Shown here: piece after piece, positions 1-7,487 of the stretch
Layout of the letters: the number at the start of each line of letters is the position of its first letter
Position numbering within the stretch: the first letter of the stretch is position 1
Translations under genes and position numbers: made by a program
Source: Marinobacter lipolyticus SM19
Lineage (GTDB): Bacteria > Pseudomonadota > Gammaproteobacteria > Pseudomonadales > Oleiphilaceae
DNA length: 64,000 bases
Assembly (NCBI RefSeq): GCF_000397065.2
Contig: NZ_KE007306.1
Location: 1,238,687 to 1,302,686 of the forward strand
Direction of reading: 5' to 3'
Notes under the pieces: model-generated
The model's database searches: none
What the model was told of the DNA's origin: nothing
What the model saw: the letters and a program-made list of their open reading frames with translations, nothing else

Positions 1-1
1 G

Positions 2-1510
2 TCCATTCTGGCAATTCTTAGTGGCGCTTTCGTGTCGTCAATGCGCACCATCGGGTGGCTACCCGTCACCAGCCTTTCCGATTCCGCCTTTTTTCTTGGT
101 GCCGCCATCGCCTCCCTCATACTGACCAGCGGCGTAGGACGATTATTACTCGAGGAGCGAAAAAAGCGGCTCAGTGCCGACGTACGCGCTCGCCAGGAGG
201 GGCAGCTCAGGGCCAAAATCGAGAAGGATTACGACCACCTGATGAAGACCCACCGGGTGACCGGCAAACCCAACCGCGCAATACTGGAAGAGTCCCTTGA
301 GACACTCAACAGCAAAAAAGTCCCCTACACCCTGTGCCTGATACGCCTGCAACGGTTCAACGAGATAGAACAGACACTGGGCTACCGCACGGCCGAGGAA
401 CTGCTGAAAACCTACCTGCGGCGCATGAGCCGCTTCCTCGAACGTACCTTCGAGGCCCGGTTGATCAGAATCAATGGGCACGCCCTGGCCAGCATTGACA
501 CCATCAACCATGCGTTCGCCTTCTACCGCGGTGATGAGACTAATTCCGATAAGCACATCATGAACGAACTGACAGCATGGCTTGGGACGCATTTCCGCGA
601 AGGGCGCTTTGCCTTCTCGTGGAGCCCGTCGGTGGGCATTGCCCATGCCCCGGAGCACGGCCCCGATGCGGTGGGTGTGCTGTCTTCAGCAGGTTTTGCC
701 TCACTCAGTGGTGATCAGCCCCTGTGCGAATATGATCCCTCGGTCGCTGAATGGCAGTACCGTCAACAAATGCTGATGCTGGATGTTGAGGATGCCTTGA
801 CCAATGGCAGCATGTGGCTGGAGTATCAGCCCAAGGTGGGTGTTCGTGATGCGCGAACCAGTTCCGTGGAGGCGCTGATCCGGTGGCATCATCCGGAGTT
901 TGGCAAGGTTCCGCCGGACCACTGGGTTCCGTTGGCCGAACAGGTGGGCATGATCCACCCGGTGACACTGTGGGTAATCAACCAGGCTTGCAGTGACTAC
1001 AAACGCTTGATGCTGAAATACGGCAGCAACATAGCGGTCGCCGTGAATATCTCGGCCAAAGACCTGGCTCACCCTCGGTTTGACCAGGAGGCAATGGAGA
1101 TCCTCGCACGTCATGAGATGAAGCCCGGGGAGCTGATCCTGGAAATTACCGAAACCGCCATGATGGCGGATCCCGAAGCCGCACGGGTAATGATCCACAC
1201 TCTCAGCCAACAGGGCTTTCGCATCGCCCTGGATGACTTTGGCACCGGTCACTCATCCCTGGGTACGTTGGCCAGTTTCGACCTGGACGAACTCAAGATC
1301 GATCGCAGTTTTCTGGAAGATATTCTCGATCATCCACCCCGACAGCGTATCTTTCGCGCTGCCCTGGAACTGGGCGAAGCCCTGGATCTGGACGTGGTGG
1401 TGGAAGGCGTGGAAGATGAAGCCATCGCATTGTGGCTTCAGCAGTTCCCCGGCCTCCATGGCCAGGGATACTACTGGGGGCGTCCGGAACGGATCAGGGC
1501 AGATCGGTAA
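2..1510 (+). CDS. EAL-domain cyclic-di-GMP phosphodiesterase with degenerate GGDEF domain (5' truncated by window edge)
   Basis: The frame is open from base 2, so the true start lies upstream; the first in-frame ATG is at 32. A hydrophobic segment precedes a basic EERKKR stretch, which suggests an inner-membrane anchor followed by a cytoplasmic part. A GGDEF-like domain follows, but the active-site motif is replaced by RINGHAL, so it should not make c-di-GMP. The C-terminal EAL domain looks intact: [45 protein letters not shown] and HGQGYYWG are present in the usual order, covering the metal and catalytic residues. It is therefore expected to hydrolyse c-di-GMP to pGpG; this is family knowledge, not shown here. 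Its 3' end overlaps the end of convergent ilvD by 17 bases. Confidence 0.9.
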   Translation, partial: SILAILSGAFVSSMRTIGWLPVTSLSDSAFFLGAAIASLILTSGVGRLLLEERKKRLSADVRARQEGQLRAKIEKDYDHLMKTHRVTGKPNRAILEESLETLNSKKVPYTLCLIRLQRFNEIEQTLGYRTAEELLKTYLRRMSRFLERTFEARLIRINGHALASIDTINHAFAFYRGDETNSDKHIMNELTAWLGTHFREGRFAFSWSPSVGIAHAPEHGPDAVGVLSSAGFASLSGDQPLCEYDPSVAEWQYRQQMLMLDVEDALTNGSMWLEYQPKVGVRDARTSSVEALIRWHHPEFGKVPPDHWVPLAEQVGMIHPVTLWVINQACSDYKRLMLKYGSNIAVAVNISAKDLAHPRFDQEAMEILARHEMKPGELILEITETAMMADPEAARVMIHTLSQQGFRIALDDFGTGHSSLGTLASFDLDELKIDRSFLEDILDHPPRQRIFRAALELGEALDLDVVVEGVEDEAIALWLQQFPGLHGQGYYWGRPERIRADR

Positions 1511-3170
1511 CAGCTCCAAGGGATGCGGAACTGACGGTGCGGGCATACTTCGCCAGCACACCGCGGGTAAAGCGGGGTGCCGGTGCCTTCCAGGCCTTGC
1601 GCCGTTTCTCCAGCTCCGCCTCCGACACATCCAGCTCAATGCGGTTGGTCACTGCATCAATGGTGATGGTGTCACCATCTTCCACCAGGGCAATCGGACC
1701 ACCCTCTGCCGCTTCCGGGGTGATATGACCGACCACAAAGCCGTGACTGCCACCTGAGAAACGGCCATCGGTAATCAGTGCCACATCACTGCCAAGGCCC
1801 TTGCCCATGATCGCCGATGTGGGGCTGAGCATCTCTCGCATACCAGGGCCACCTTTGGGCCCCTCGTAACGGATCACCAGCACATCACCGGCCACCACCG
1901 TACCATCGAGAATCCGCTCCTGGGCCTCTTCCTCGGAATGGAACACCCGCGCGCGACCAGTAAAGTGGGTGCCTTCCTTGCCGGTAATCTTGGCTACGGA
2001 ACCGGTCGGTGCCAGATTGCCGAACAGAATCCGCAGGTGGCTGTCGGCCTTGATGGGATTGTCGAATGCATGAATGATGTCCTGGCCTTCCGGGTACGGC
2101 GCCACGTCCGCCAGGTTTTCCGCCAGGGTCTGGCCGGTCACCGTCAGACAGTCACCGTGCAGCAGCCCGCGCTCCAGCAGCATCTTCATCAGCGGCTGAA
2201 TACCGCCGATAGCGACCAGTTCGGACATCATGTAATGACCGCTGGGGCGCAGATCCGCCAGCACCGGCACCCGCTTACCGATCTCCACGAAATCGTCCAG
2301 TGACAGCTCGACCCCCACGGTACTGGCCATGGCCAGCAAATGCAGAACCGCGTTGGTGGAGCCGCCCAGGGCGATCACCACGGTAATGGCGTTCTCGAAT
2401 GCCTCCCGGGTCATCACATCCGAGGGCTTGATGTCCTTCTCCAGCAGATTCAGCACCGCTGCCCCAGCGGCACGACAGTCCTCCGCCTTGGAATCGGACA
2501 CCGCGTTCTGCGCCGAACTGCCCGGCAGGCTCATGCCCATGGCTTCAATGGCCGATGCCATGGTGTTGGCGGTGTACATGCCACCGCAGGAGCCTGGGCC
2601 GGGAATCGCGGTTTCCTCGATCTGCTTCACCTCGATCAGATCCAGATCGCCGCGGGCATGGGCCCCCACCGCCTCGAACACCGAGATAATGTCGGTGTGG
2701 TTTTCCCCGGGCATGATGGTGCCTCCATAGACAAAGACCGACGGGCGGTTCAGCCGCGCCAGGCCCATGATGCAGCCCGGCATGTTCTTGTCACAGCCAC
2801 CGATGGCCACCAGACCGTCGAAGCCCTCACAACCGGCGGCGGTTTCAATGGAATCGGCGATAACTTCCCGGGATACCAGAGAGTACTTCATGCCCTCGGT
2901 GCCATTGGCGATGCCGTCGGACACGGTGATGGTGTTGAAGATCAGAGCCTTGCCACCGGCATCGTCAGCACCGGCCGCCGACTCTTCCGCCAGGCGGTTG
3001 ATGTGCATATTGCACGGAGTCAGATTGCTCCAGGTAGACGCAATACCCACCTGGGGTTTGCGAAAGTCTTCATCGGTAAAGCCCACGGCCCGCAACATGG
3101 CACGGCTGGCAGACTTGCCGAGCCCATCCACCACCGGGGCTGAGTAACGACGGCGCTTGTCCTCGGTCAT
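1494..3170 (-). CDS. ilvD: Dihydroxy-acid dehydratase
   Basis: This enzyme dehydrates 2,3-dihydroxy-isovalerate and 2,3-dihydroxy-3-methylvalerate in valine, leucine and isoleucine synthesis, in the cytoplasm. Iron-sulfur and substrate motifs are visible: [16 protein letters not shown] and [14 protein letters not shown], followed by the typical C-terminal swivel domain with GRFSGG. The start was placed at the ATG at 3170 because AAGGAG lies just upstream and the protein then opens [12 protein letters not shown] as in the family; a start at 3221 would add 17 atypical residues. At 558 residues it is shorter than the E. coli enzyme (about 616) and matches the shorter branch of the family. A hairpin lies in the region upstream (3207-3239). 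Confidence 0.96.
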   Translation of the reverse strand: MTEDKRRRYSAPVVDGLGKSASRAMLRAVGFTDEDFRKPQVGIASTWSNLTPCNMHINRLAEESAAGADDAGGKALIFNTITVSDGIANGTEGMKYSLVSREVIADSIETAAGCEGFDGLVAIGGCDKNMPGCIMGLARLNRPSVFVYGGTIMPGENHTDIISVFEAVGAHARGDLDLIEVKQIEETAIPGPGSCGGMYTANTMASAIEAMGMSLPGSSAQNAVSDSKAEDCRAAGAAVLNLLEKDIKPSDVMTREAFENAITVVIALGGSTNAVLHLLAMASTVGVELSLDDFVEIGKRVPVLADLRPSGHYMMSELVAIGGIQPLMKMLLERGLLHGDCLTVTGQTLAENLADVAPYPEGQDIIHAFDNPIKADSHLRILFGNLAPTGSVAKITGKEGTHFTGRARVFHSEEEAQERILDGTVVAGDVLVIRYEGPKGGPGMREMLSPTSAIMGKGLGSDVALITDGRFSGGSHGFVVGHITPEAAEGGPIALVEDGDTITIDAVTNRIELDVSEAELEKRRKAWKAPAPRFTRGVLAKYARTVSSASLGAVTDLP

Positions 3171-3206
3171 CGACGTCTCCTTGCTGGTATCCAAACAAAC
3201 GAAAAC

Positions 3207-3239
3207 GCCCTGTCCGACCACGAGGTCCGCCGACAGGGC
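3207..3239 (-). terminator. Hairpin between the monooxygenase gene and ilvD
   Basis: Arms GCCCTGTC (3207-3214) and GACAGGGC (3232-3239) pair perfectly over 8 bases. On the minus strand the stem is followed by GTTTTCGTTTGTTT. This could be an intrinsic terminator for the monooxygenase gene just upstream or a structured ilvD leader; the T tract is interrupted, so termination may be weak. Confidence 0.45.
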
Positions 3240-3284
3240 TCAATTCATTCAGATTGTCAGAAAAACCGGCTCACAACAACGCTA

Positions 3285-4814
3285 TCAGGCCGGGATCAGC
3301 TCATAATCTTTCAGCTCAAGCGACGCCATCTGCCGTGCATACTGGGTGGCAAAACCCGGGTACATGGTCGCATTCACGCCATCTTCAGTGAGATACCAGC
3401 TCTTGCAACCGGAGTTCCAGTTGGTCTTTGCCAGCCGTTTCTGAATCTTCGAGTTGTATTCGTCCTGAGCCTCGCCGCGCACGGACAACGTCTTCAGATT
3501 CTTGTCCAGAATCGTCTTCACGCCTTTGACGATGTAGTCAATCTGGGACTCCATATACACCAGCGCCGAGTTGTGGCCCGGACCCGAGTTGGGGCCAAAG
3601 GTGAGGAACAGGTTCGGGTAGCCCGCCACGTTAATGCTCTTATAAGCCTGGGCACCACGTTTCCACTCCTCGTCCAGTTTACGGCCACCCGCGCCACGGA
3701 CCGGGAACGGCGTACCGGAGTGGCCAACGTCAAAGCCGGTGGCAAAGACGATACAGTCAAACTGGTGCTCAATACCTTCGGCCGTCAAGATGCCGTTCTC
3801 GGACATCCGCGTGATCGGCCAGGTAATCAGTTTGCAGTTTGGCTGCTGCAGAGCCGGGTAATAGTCGTTCGACACCAGGATGCGCTTGCAGCCAATGCGA
3901 TAATCCGGCGTCAGCTGACGACGTAGCCAGCGATCCTTGACCTGGCGCTTCAGGTGCCAGCGACCCAGCCGCTCCGCCAATCGGGTCATCGGCGAATTCC
4001 AGATCACTGCCAGGGCCATGGATTCGTGCGCCAGGTACAGCCCTTTGCGCAAAGCGGACTGACTCGCCGGCACCTTGCGGAACAGGGCCTTTTGCCAGTC
4101 CGGTGTGTCGAAATCCGGACGCGGCACCACCCATGCCGGCGTACGCTGGAAGACGGTCAGCTTGCTGGCGTCTTTGACCAGTTCCGGGATGATCTGAATG
4201 GCGCTGGCACCGGTACCAATCACCCCGACCTTCTTTCCGCGAAAGTCGTAGTCATGATCCCAGGCGGCACTGTGCACCTTGTGGCCCTGATACTTTTCGA
4301 TGCCCGAAATATCCGGGAAGCTGGCGTTGGACAGTGGCCCCTGTGCCATAACGGCTGCTCGCCCGCTGAATACATCGCCCTGGTCGGTCGTCGCGTTCCA
4401 AATCCCCTGATCCTCATCAAAGGCCAGATCACTCACATTCTGGTTGAAGCGAATGTACTTCTCCAGATCGAAACGTTTCACCATGGCCTTGATGTAGCCC
4501 AGAATTTCCTCACTGCCCGAGAAGCTGCGGGACCAGTCCGGGTTCTGATCGAAGGAATAGGAGTAAAGATTGGACGGGATATCACAGGCTGCACCCGGAT
4601 AGTTATTATCGCGCCAGGTCCCGCCGACTTCCCCGGCCCGCTCCAGAATCACGATGTCCTTGATTCCGGCCTGCTGTAATCGGATGGCGGTACCCAGACC
4701 GGCAAATCCGGCGCCCACAATAAGCACGGTCGCAGGTTTATGCTTTTTCACACTTGTTGCAGGCGTCTTTTTTGCTGGGGTCTTGGGCTTTCGGGAAGGG
4801 GTCGCATTGGTCAT
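3285..4814 (-). CDS. FAD-dependent Baeyer-Villiger-type monooxygenase
   Basis: The 509-residue protein has an N-terminal FAD Rossmann motif (GAGFAGLG, near residue 34), the GGTWRDNNYPGAACDIP block typical of class B flavin monooxygenases, a second nucleotide-binding motif GTGASA, and YQGHKVHSAAWD. The last fits the Baeyer-Villiger fingerprint FxGxxxHxxxW with Tyr for Phe. Such enzymes insert oxygen next to a ketone or oxidise aldehydes using NADPH and O2; the substrate cannot be read from sequence. The first 25 residues form an unusual Lys/Pro/Ala/Thr-rich basic extension with no signal-peptide character. It lies in a minus-strand cluster with a ferritin-like di-iron protein and an SDR, suggesting oxidation of a hydrocarbon, terpenoid or steroid-like substrate. 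Confidence 0.85.
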   Translation of the reverse strand: MTNATPSRKPKTPAKKTPATSVKKHKPATVLIVGAGFAGLGTAIRLQQAGIKDIVILERAGEVGGTWRDNNYPGAACDIPSNLYSYSFDQNPDWSRSFSGSEEILGYIKAMVKRFDLEKYIRFNQNVSDLAFDEDQGIWNATTDQGDVFSGRAAVMAQGPLSNASFPDISGIEKYQGHKVHSAAWDHDYDFRGKKVGVIGTGASAIQIIPELVKDASKLTVFQRTPAWVVPRPDFDTPDWQKALFRKVPASQSALRKGLYLAHESMALAVIWNSPMTRLAERLGRWHLKRQVKDRWLRRQLTPDYRIGCKRILVSNDYYPALQQPNCKLITWPITRMSENGILTAEGIEHQFDCIVFATGFDVGHSGTPFPVRGAGGRKLDEEWKRGAQAYKSINVAGYPNLFLTFGPNSGPGHNSALVYMESQIDYIVKGVKTILDKNLKTLSVRGEAQDEYNSKIQKRLAKTNWNSGCKSWYLTEDGVNATMYPGFATQYARQMASLELKDYELIPA

Positions 4815-4888
4815 ATCATGTTCTCACAAACAAATAGGGCACGCGGTGCCTCATCAAGCAGGCACCACGCGTCTTCATCCAGGCTGGA

Positions 4889-5815
4889 TCAGGCAGTCGG
4901 TTCGTAGGTCAGCTCTTTGACCCAGGACGGTACCGCCGGCAAGAGCTTGCGGGGGATGTAACTGGTGGCCTTTACCAATGCATCAACCGGCACGTGGTAA
5001 AACTTATTGTTCCGATCCACCATCCAACGACTGTGGAACTTGATGATCTGGAACCAGGGGTTGCTACGACCTTCCCTGGTGCGACCGCCGATTTTCTCGA
5101 ATTTCTCCATGCACGCGTACAGCTTTTCTTCCGACAGGCCCATAGCCACCACGTTGTCACGCATCTTGTTGAGCAACGGGAAGTAGGATGCGATCCCCAG
5201 GATCACCCGCGGGTTCGCGATTTGCGCCGCCATTTCGACCGTTTTGATATAAGTCGCACCGTGCCCCTGCATTTCCATCACAGAAAAGCCAACACCGAGG
5301 TGACGGGACTCATCATCGTTGATCTTCTCAAAAGCCTGGTGACAGACGGGATCGTCCACGGTATCGAGCAGGAACTTGCAGAGCGCGCCATCCAGGGCAA
5401 TTTCCAGCATCGGCACCACAGTACCCAGCACGTATACCGGCACCTCATCGCTGTGGCGATCCAGCCACTCGATAATCAGTCGCAGGTTGATGTTCGGCTC
5501 TGGCAACTCGTCACCGTCGAGCATGCCCCAACGCTTCATCAGCGCCATTTCGACGTTGGCGTGGCGCTGCTCTTCGGCGTGAAAATAGGTGTAGATTTCA
5601 CGCAGGGTATCTGTCGGGGCTTTCTTGGCCATGGCCGCGAATGCCCGGGCACCAACATGCTCGATCCACATCAGATCGGTCATGAAGTCCTTGAGTTTTG
5701 GCCACTGCTCTTCCGTGATCAGATCGGCACCCGGTGCATCCCAGTCGATATCCGACAGGGACCATTGGGTGCTCTTCACTTTCGCCAGCATTTTATCCAG
5801 GTCAATCATCGCCAT
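4889..5815 (-). CDS. Ferritin-like di-iron protein (putative oxygenase)
   Basis: The 308-residue protein has carboxylate/His motifs expected of a di-iron four-helix bundle: WIEHVGARAF, HAEEQRH and DDESRH, in the first two thirds. There is no signal peptide. I do not recognise a named subfamily; the spacing resembles the broad ferritin-like oxygenase/desaturase group. GGAG lies 8 bases before the ATG. It is placed 74 bases upstream of the monooxygenase and 27 bases after the SDR stop, all on the minus strand, so the three are probably co-transcribed. Its likely role is O2-dependent oxidation of the cluster's substrate, but this is inferred only from neighbours and the metal motif. Confidence 0.7.
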   Translation of the reverse strand: MAMIDLDKMLAKVKSTQWSLSDIDWDAPGADLITEEQWPKLKDFMTDLMWIEHVGARAFAAMAKKAPTDTLREIYTYFHAEEQRHANVEMALMKRWGMLDGDELPEPNINLRLIIEWLDRHSDEVPVYVLGTVVPMLEIALDGALCKFLLDTVDDPVCHQAFEKINDDESRHLGVGFSVMEMQGHGATYIKTVEMAAQIANPRVILGIASYFPLLNKMRDNVVAMGLSEEKLYACMEKFEKIGGRTREGRSNPWFQIIKFHSRWMVDRNNKFYHVPVDALVKATSYIPRKLLPAVPSWVKELTYEPTA

Positions 5816-5842
5816 GATGCATACTCCTTGCGGCCAGTGTGT

Positions 5843-6685
5843 TCAGTGCAGCCGGCTGACACCAAACCGGTTAATCAGCCCGATACCCCGTGCATAGCTG
5901 CGCGGGACCAGACGCTTGGCACGCCAGATCATGCGAGCATCGAACTGCGGCATCACGTAAAGATCGCCCCGATCCAGGGCATTCAGAGCATCGTTCACCA
6001 CGCGCTCCGGCGACATACCGAAACGGTCCATCAAACGGTCAAACAGCTTTGATGACTCTCCCACAATACGACCGTTGGCCTTGATATTGGTTTTCACCAG
6101 GGTCGGACATAGTCCCGTCACCGAAACACCGGAGCCAGCCAGTTCGACCGCCAAGGTTTCGGTGAGTGCCAGCGCGCCCGCCTTGGTGACGTTGTAGGCC
6201 CCCATCAGCGGAGCCGCGGAGAAGCTGGCAGTGGACGCCACATTGATAATGCCACCACGCCCCAGTTGTTTCAGCTTCGGAGTAAAGACATGGCAGCCGT
6301 GAATGACGCCCCACAGGTTGATACCCAGGGTCCATTTCCAGTCCGCGATGGGTGCCTCGCCCACGGGTTTACCACCGACACCGACACCGGCGTTATTGAT
6401 CACCAGGCTCACCGGCCCGGGAAGCACCCGCTCGGCCTCCTCGGCCATTGCTTCGACCTGATTGAGTTTGCTGACGTCGCATTTGAACGCCCAGGCCTGA
6501 CCACCCAGCTCTTTGACCAGTGCCACCGTTTCCTCGGCAGTAGCCAGGTTGATGTCCGAGCACAGGACAGAACCGCCCCGGCGTGCAATTTCCAGCGCGA
6601 ACGCACGGCCAATACCACTACCGGCACCGGTTACAACCGCAGCGGCGCCACGGCTGGGTTTATTGGGCAAACGACTTCCAAACAT
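5843..6685 (-). CDS. Short-chain dehydrogenase/reductase
   Basis: The 280-residue protein shows the classical SDR cofactor motif TGAGSGIG near residue 19, the NNAGVG structural motif, a catalytic Ser in NVASTASFS and YNVTK (YxxxK). An acidic residue (CSDIN) at the end of the second strand favours NAD over NADP. It probably interconverts an alcohol and a ketone or aldehyde that the adjacent monooxygenase acts on. It is the first gene of the minus-strand cluster, diverging from the TetR gene across 81 bases that carry a palindromic operator. Confidence 0.88.
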   Translation of the reverse strand: MFGSRLPNKPSRGAAAVVTGAGSGIGRAFALEIARRGGSVLCSDINLATAEETVALVKELGGQAWAFKCDVSKLNQVEAMAEEAERVLPGPVSLVINNAGVGVGGKPVGEAPIADWKWTLGINLWGVIHGCHVFTPKLKQLGRGGIINVASTASFSAAPLMGAYNVTKAGALALTETLAVELAGSGVSVTGLCPTLVKTNIKANGRIVGESSKLFDRLMDRFGMSPERVVNDALNALDRGDLYVMPQFDARMIWRAKRLVPRSYARGIGLINRFGVSRLH

Positions 6686-6733
6686 GGAATACCTACACTT
6701 TGACTGTCAGTGAATTATCTACCTACAATAAAG

Positions 6734-6747
6734 CGAACGCTTGTTCG
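6734..6747. promoter_or_regulatory. Palindromic operator in the SDR-tetR divergent region
   Basis: CGAAC-GCTT-GTTCG is a perfect inverted repeat (6734-6747). It overlaps a second perfect palindrome, AAGCG-AA-CGCTT (6731-6742). The site lies 20 bases before the TetR start and about 50 before the SDR start, where a TetR-family autorepressor would be expected to bind. It resembles PsrA-type fatty-acid-response boxes, which are G/C-AAAC-N-GTTT-G/C. Confidence 0.6.
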
Positions 6748-6766
6748 GATTCAATTCGGAAAATTT

Positions 6767-7381
6767 ATGGCCAGAAAACCTGTTCAGCAACGCGCCAAAG
6801 CCACCGTGGACGCCATTGTCGAAGCGGGCTTTATTGCCATGGCGGAGCGTGGGCCAGCCGCCACAACAACCCGGCAAATTGCTGATATTGCTGGGGTTGG
6901 CGTGGGCTCTCTGTATGAGTACTTCGAGAACAAGGAAGAGATCTTCCGGGTGATGAGCGAACGGTTCGTCGCCGATACCATTGCCATGATCCAGCCGCTG
7001 ATCCCGACCATTGTTCGGAAACCGATTAAGGAAGCGGTGCTGGATTTACTCGGACATTTTCGGGATTTCCTCCAGGCCAACAACGAGCGCTATCTCAAGT
7101 GCGCACGCTACGCCATGGCGCTGGACTTCGAACAACACGTGGAACCGCTGCAGAAGACCCTGTCGGAACTGGTCACCCAGTACCTGATGCACCATCCGGA
7201 GACCCTGAAGATCCGCAACATACCGACCATGAGCTACATCATGATCAATGGCGGCATCTATTCGGTGGTGCGGCACCTGTGTGATCCTGCGCCGCCCATC
7301 ACTTTTGATGAACTGGCCGGGGGACTGGCGGATATGGTGAGCCATTACACCGAGCGTGAGATGGCGCTGGTCTCACCCTAG
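6767..7381 (+). CDS. TetR/AcrR-family transcriptional regulator
   Basis: The ATG at 6767 gives MARKPVQQRAKATVDAI, the usual opening of this family; an in-frame start at 6710 would run through the operator palindrome and was rejected. The helix-turn-helix is visible as TTRQIADIAGVGVGSLYEYF (about residues 34-53), and the remaining 150 residues form the ligand-binding helical part. The ligand is unknown. Divergence from the SDR, di-iron and monooxygenase genes, with a palindrome in between, suggests that it represses them and itself until an oxidised or acyl ligand binds. Confidence 0.88.
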   Translation: MARKPVQQRAKATVDAIVEAGFIAMAERGPAATTTRQIADIAGVGVGSLYEYFENKEEIFRVMSERFVADTIAMIQPLIPTIVRKPIKEAVLDLLGHFRDFLQANNERYLKCARYAMALDFEQHVEPLQKTLSELVTQYLMHHPETLKIRNIPTMSYIMINGGIYSVVRHLCDPAPPITFDELAGGLADMVSHYTEREMALVSP

Positions 7382-7487
7382 CGATCAGGTTCCCCAGCCG
7401 GATTGACCTCCGGATGACCTGCATCAAAGGCCGCTCGGAGGGCATCATCTACAATCCCTCTAGACCTTTGCGCCATGGAGGCCCGTC

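Noticed and set aside
3171..3221. A longer ilvD with 17 extra N-terminal residues
   Set aside because: The extension has no Shine-Dalgarno and does not resemble IlvD, whereas the ATG at 3170 has AAGGAG.
4994..6052. A 352-codon open frame opposite the di-iron gene
   Set aside because: His- and Arg-rich shadow of a confidently assigned gene, without a start signal.
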